DNA of 8,160 nucleotides. Origin: DASPTT01 sp035623275. Lineage in GTDB: Bacteria > Actinomycetota > Acidimicrobiia > Acidimicrobiales > UBA8190. The notes under the pieces are model-generated. The model saw nothing but the letters and a program-made list of their open reading frames with translations, was not told where the DNA came from and did not search any database. Shown here piece by piece: positions 6,446-8,160 of this stretch. Numbering within the stretch: position 1 is the stretch's first letter; each line of letters opens with the position of its first letter. The translations under genes were made by a program, and so were the position numbers. The DNA lies in assembly GCA_035623275.1 (NCBI GenBank), contig DASPTT010000153.1, positions 1 through 8,160 of the forward strand. Reading direction: 5' to 3'.

Positions 6446-7996
6446 TCAGGTGCCCGGCGGGGTGGCGGCGAGCAGCTGGCTCCGGAGCTGCGCCTTGAGC
6501 ACCTTGCCGGTGGCGTTGCGCGGCAGATCGTCCACCACCGCGATGCGGCGCGGCACCTTGTAGTCCGCCAGCCGCTCGGCGCAGAACTCGCGGATGTCGT
6601 CGGGGGTGCAGCGTGCATCGGGTGCCAGGACCACCGCGGCGGCCACGTCCTCGCCCAGCACCTCGTGGGGGACGCCCACCACCGCCGCCTCCACCACCCC
6701 TGGCATGTCGTGGAGCACGGTCTCGACGTCCTGGGCGTGGACGTTGTTGCCGCCGCGGATGATGATGTCCTTCTTGCGGCCGACGATGTAGAGGTAGCCG
6801 TCCGCGTCGAGGCGACCGAGGTCGCCGGTGCGCAGCCAACCGCCCTCGGTCCACGTGGCCGCGGTGGCCTCGGGGTTGTTGTAGTACTCGCGTTGGCGCC
6901 CCTGCATGCGCAGGAGGATCTCGCCGACCCCGCCCGGGCCCACGTCCGCGCCGTCCTCGTCGACGAAGCGCAACTCCAGGGGCGCCATGGGCTGGCCGAC
7001 CGAGCCGATCCGCTTGAGGGCCTCGCCCTTGGGCATGGTGCAGTAGGCCGGGCCGGCCTCGGTCATGCCGTAGCTATTGGACACCGCGGCCTCGGGCATC
7101 CGCTCCTGCATGGCCCGCAGCGTCGCCGGGGCCAGGGGCGCGCTCCCGATGGCGCACAGCTGGATCGAGTCGAGCGCCGCCTCGGCGAAACGGGGGTGGG
7201 CCACCAGCAGCTGGGCCATGGAGGGGACGAGGAAGACGAACTGGGGCCGGAACTCCTCGACGACCTGCAGCCAGCGCCCCGCGTCGAAGCGTGGCTGGTA
7301 GATCCCCGTCAGGCCGAGCTGCATGGGGTTGTAGACGAACCCGATGCCGGCGAAGGTGAACAGCGGGCTGGCGTGCAGCCAGCAGCCGCCGCTCAGGTTC
7401 GGGTTGGGCGCGCCGGGGATCAAGGCGATGTTGCGGTGCCGGATGGCCACGCCCTTGGGCAGGCCGGTGGTGCCCGAGGTGTAGAGGATGTCGGCCAGGT
7501 CGTCGTCGGCCAGCGCGACCTGCGTGGTGCTGGCGTCCTGGCCCTGTGTCACTTCGCCCCAGGACCACGGCGGCGCGCCTGTCTCCTCGCCCATGGGTGC
7601 GACGACGACGTGGCGGGCCCCGCCCAGCGCGCCCGCCACGCGGTGGGCGAGGGGCGAGAGCTCGGTGTCGGTGAGCAGGGCCCGCACGTCCGCGTGGCCG
7701 AGCAGCAGCTCGAGCTCGGTGTCGGCCAGCCGGGTGTTGGTTGGCACCGCCACCGCGCCGGCCTTGTGGACGGCCGAGTAGCCGACCATGAACCGCAGGG
7801 CCTCCTCGGCGCGCAGGTACAGCGACACCCGGTCCCCCTTGGCCACGCCCATGGCGGTGAGGGCCCGGGCCAGGCGGTTGGACTCCGCCTCCCACTCGCC
7901 GAACGTCACGGTGCCGCCGTCGACGACCCGGTAGGCGGTCTCCTCGGGGAAGGCGTCCGCCATGGCGCGCAGGTGATCGGTGAGCAGCGTGGTCAT
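6446..7996 (-). CDS. AMP-forming acyl-CoA synthetase (FadD-like, ANL superfamily)
   Basis: A 516-residue ATP-dependent acyl-CoA ligase that would adenylate a carboxylic acid and transfer it to CoA, feeding the beta-oxidation genes alongside. Motifs in order: the ATP-phosphate loop YTSGTTGLPKG (172-182), the adenine/substrate motif NSYGMTEAG (307-315), RTGDLG with ribose-binding Asp392, the hinge region VGRKKDIIIRGGNNVHAQDVE, and the C-terminal catalytic lysine Lys498 in PRNATGKVLK. All key residues are present and the length is normal. The ATG at 7994-7996 matches where such proteins begin; there is no clear ribosome site before it, and the stop of the upstream SnoaL-like gene is only 13 bases away, so it may depend on coupled translation. 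It is convergent with the plus-strand dehydrogenase, with 14 bases between the stops and no visible terminator. The acid may be a medium or long fatty acid, an aromatic acid or a steroid side chain; the sequence does not say. Confidence 0.94.
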   Translation of the reverse strand: MTTLLTDHLRAMADAFPEETAYRVVDGGTVTFGEWEAESNRLARALTAMGVAKGDRVSLYLRAEEALRFMVGYSAVHKAGAVAVPTNTRLADTELELLLGHADVRALLTDTELSPLAHRVAGALGGARHVVVAPMGEETGAPPWSWGEVTQGQDASTTQVALADDDLADILYTSGTTGLPKGVAIRHRNIALIPGAPNPNLSGGCWLHASPLFTFAGIGFVYNPMQLGLTGIYQPRFDAGRWLQVVEEFRPQFVFLVPSMAQLLVAHPRFAEAALDSIQLCAIGSAPLAPATLRAMQERMPEAAVSNSYGMTEAGPAYCTMPKGEALKRIGSVGQPMAPLELRFVDEDGADVGPGGVGEILLRMQGRQREYYNNPEATAATWTEGGWLRTGDLGRLDADGYLYIVGRKKDIIIRGGNNVHAQDVETVLHDMPGVVEAAVVGVPHEVLGEDVAAAVVLAPDARCTPDDIREFCAERLADYKVPRRIAVVDDLPRNATGKVLKAQLRSQLLAATPPGT

Positions 7997-8009
7997 GGAC
8001 GGGGTGCGG

Positions 8010-8160
8010 TCACAGGCCGCCGTCGAGGACCACGGTGCGCGTGGCGAAGCGCCACCCCGCGGGGGTCCGGAGGAGCTCGTCGGTGTAGTGCCCCGTGCGC
8101 TGCAGTGCCGAGACGCGCCCGTCGGGCGGCGCGTCGGGCGCCGGGCGGGCGAGCACGAGG
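8010..8160 (-). CDS. SnoaL/NTF2-like protein, C-terminal part (cut by the window edge)
   Basis: An open frame on the minus strand enters from the right edge and ends at the TGA at 8010-8012, giving the last 49 residues of a protein. Its end, GHYTDELLRTPAGWRFATRTVVLDGGL, follows the pattern at the C-terminus of SnoaL-like/NTF2-fold proteins (G-x-Y-x-D-E-L-x-R-T-x-x-G-W-R-x-x-x-R). This fold covers polyketide cyclases, steroid isomerase/dehydratase-like enzymes and small ligand-binding proteins; in actinobacterial catabolic clusters such proteins often sit next to acyl-CoA genes. The gene runs in the same direction as the acyl-CoA synthetase and stops 13 bases before its ATG, so the two are probably one operon. 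The N-terminus and any catalytic residues lie outside the window, so no reaction can be assigned. Confidence 0.72.
   Translation of the reverse strand, partial: LVLARPAPDAPPDGRVSALQRTGHYTDELLRTPAGWRFATRTVVLDGGL

Noticed and set aside
5196..6854. Minus-strand open frame spanning the end of the synthetase and the antisense of the second dehydrogenase
   Set aside because: It has no domain-like sequence and conflicts with two well-supported genes.
1..8160. CRISPR arrays, tRNA or rRNA genes, insertion sequences, phage or toxin-antitoxin genes
   Set aside because: No spaced direct repeats, RNA-gene signatures, transposase motifs or terminal inverted repeats were seen; apart from the divergent region the window is almost fully covered by metabolic genes.

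Overview
The window is a compact piece of chromosome from a very GC-rich bacterium. By eye it is roughly 70% G+C, with G/C at almost every third codon position, GTG starts and 4-base gene overlaps. The gene content (several FadE-like acyl-CoA dehydrogenases, two kinds of thiolase, a Zn-ribbon/OB-fold DUF35 module, a FadD-like acyl-CoA synthetase and a SnoaL-like protein) is typical of Actinobacteria such as mycobacteria, rhodococci or Acidimicrobiia. That assignment is an inference from style and content; no marker gene is present.

Layout. On the minus strand, transcribed leftward from about 3970, is a tightly coupled three-gene operon. It encodes an acyl-CoA dehydrogenase (2762-3970), an HMG-CoA-synthase-like protein fused to a C-terminal DUF35 Zn-ribbon/OB-fold (1203-2765), and an SCP-x/lipid-transfer-type thiolase (31-1206). 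Both junctions are 4-base stop/start overlaps (GTGA at 2762-2765, ATGA at 1203-1206). Divergent from it on the plus strand are a classical FadA-type thiolase (4103-5293) and, 28 bases later, a second and dissimilar acyl-CoA dehydrogenase (5322-6431). Converging on these from the right is a minus-strand pair: a SnoaL/NTF2-like protein cut by the window edge (8010-8160), then an AMP-forming acyl-CoA synthetase (6446-7996).

The 132-base divergent intergenic region (3971-4102) is the only real regulatory space. It carries a perfect 8+8 bp inverted repeat with a 6-base centre (3978-3999), a short AT-rich island with -10-like sequences facing both ways, and a second G/C-rich inverted repeat. One regulator could control both transcripts. 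No regulator gene lies in the window.

Taken together, the genes look like part of a beta-oxidation-type catabolic cluster for a carboxylic acid or branched/cyclic acyl chain. The synthetase would make the CoA thioester, the two dehydrogenases would introduce the alpha,beta double bond, the FadA-type thiolase would do ordinary thiolysis, and the HMGCS-like/DUF35 plus SCP-x thiolase pair would do a second, unusual C-C cleavage or condensation. Hydratase and 3-hydroxyacyl-CoA dehydrogenase genes are not in the window. The most interesting element is the HMGCS-like/DUF35 fusion: it lacks a recognisable catalytic cysteine and is translationally coupled to its thiolase, which suggests a scaffolded thiolase complex. 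The substrate cannot be read from the sequence.
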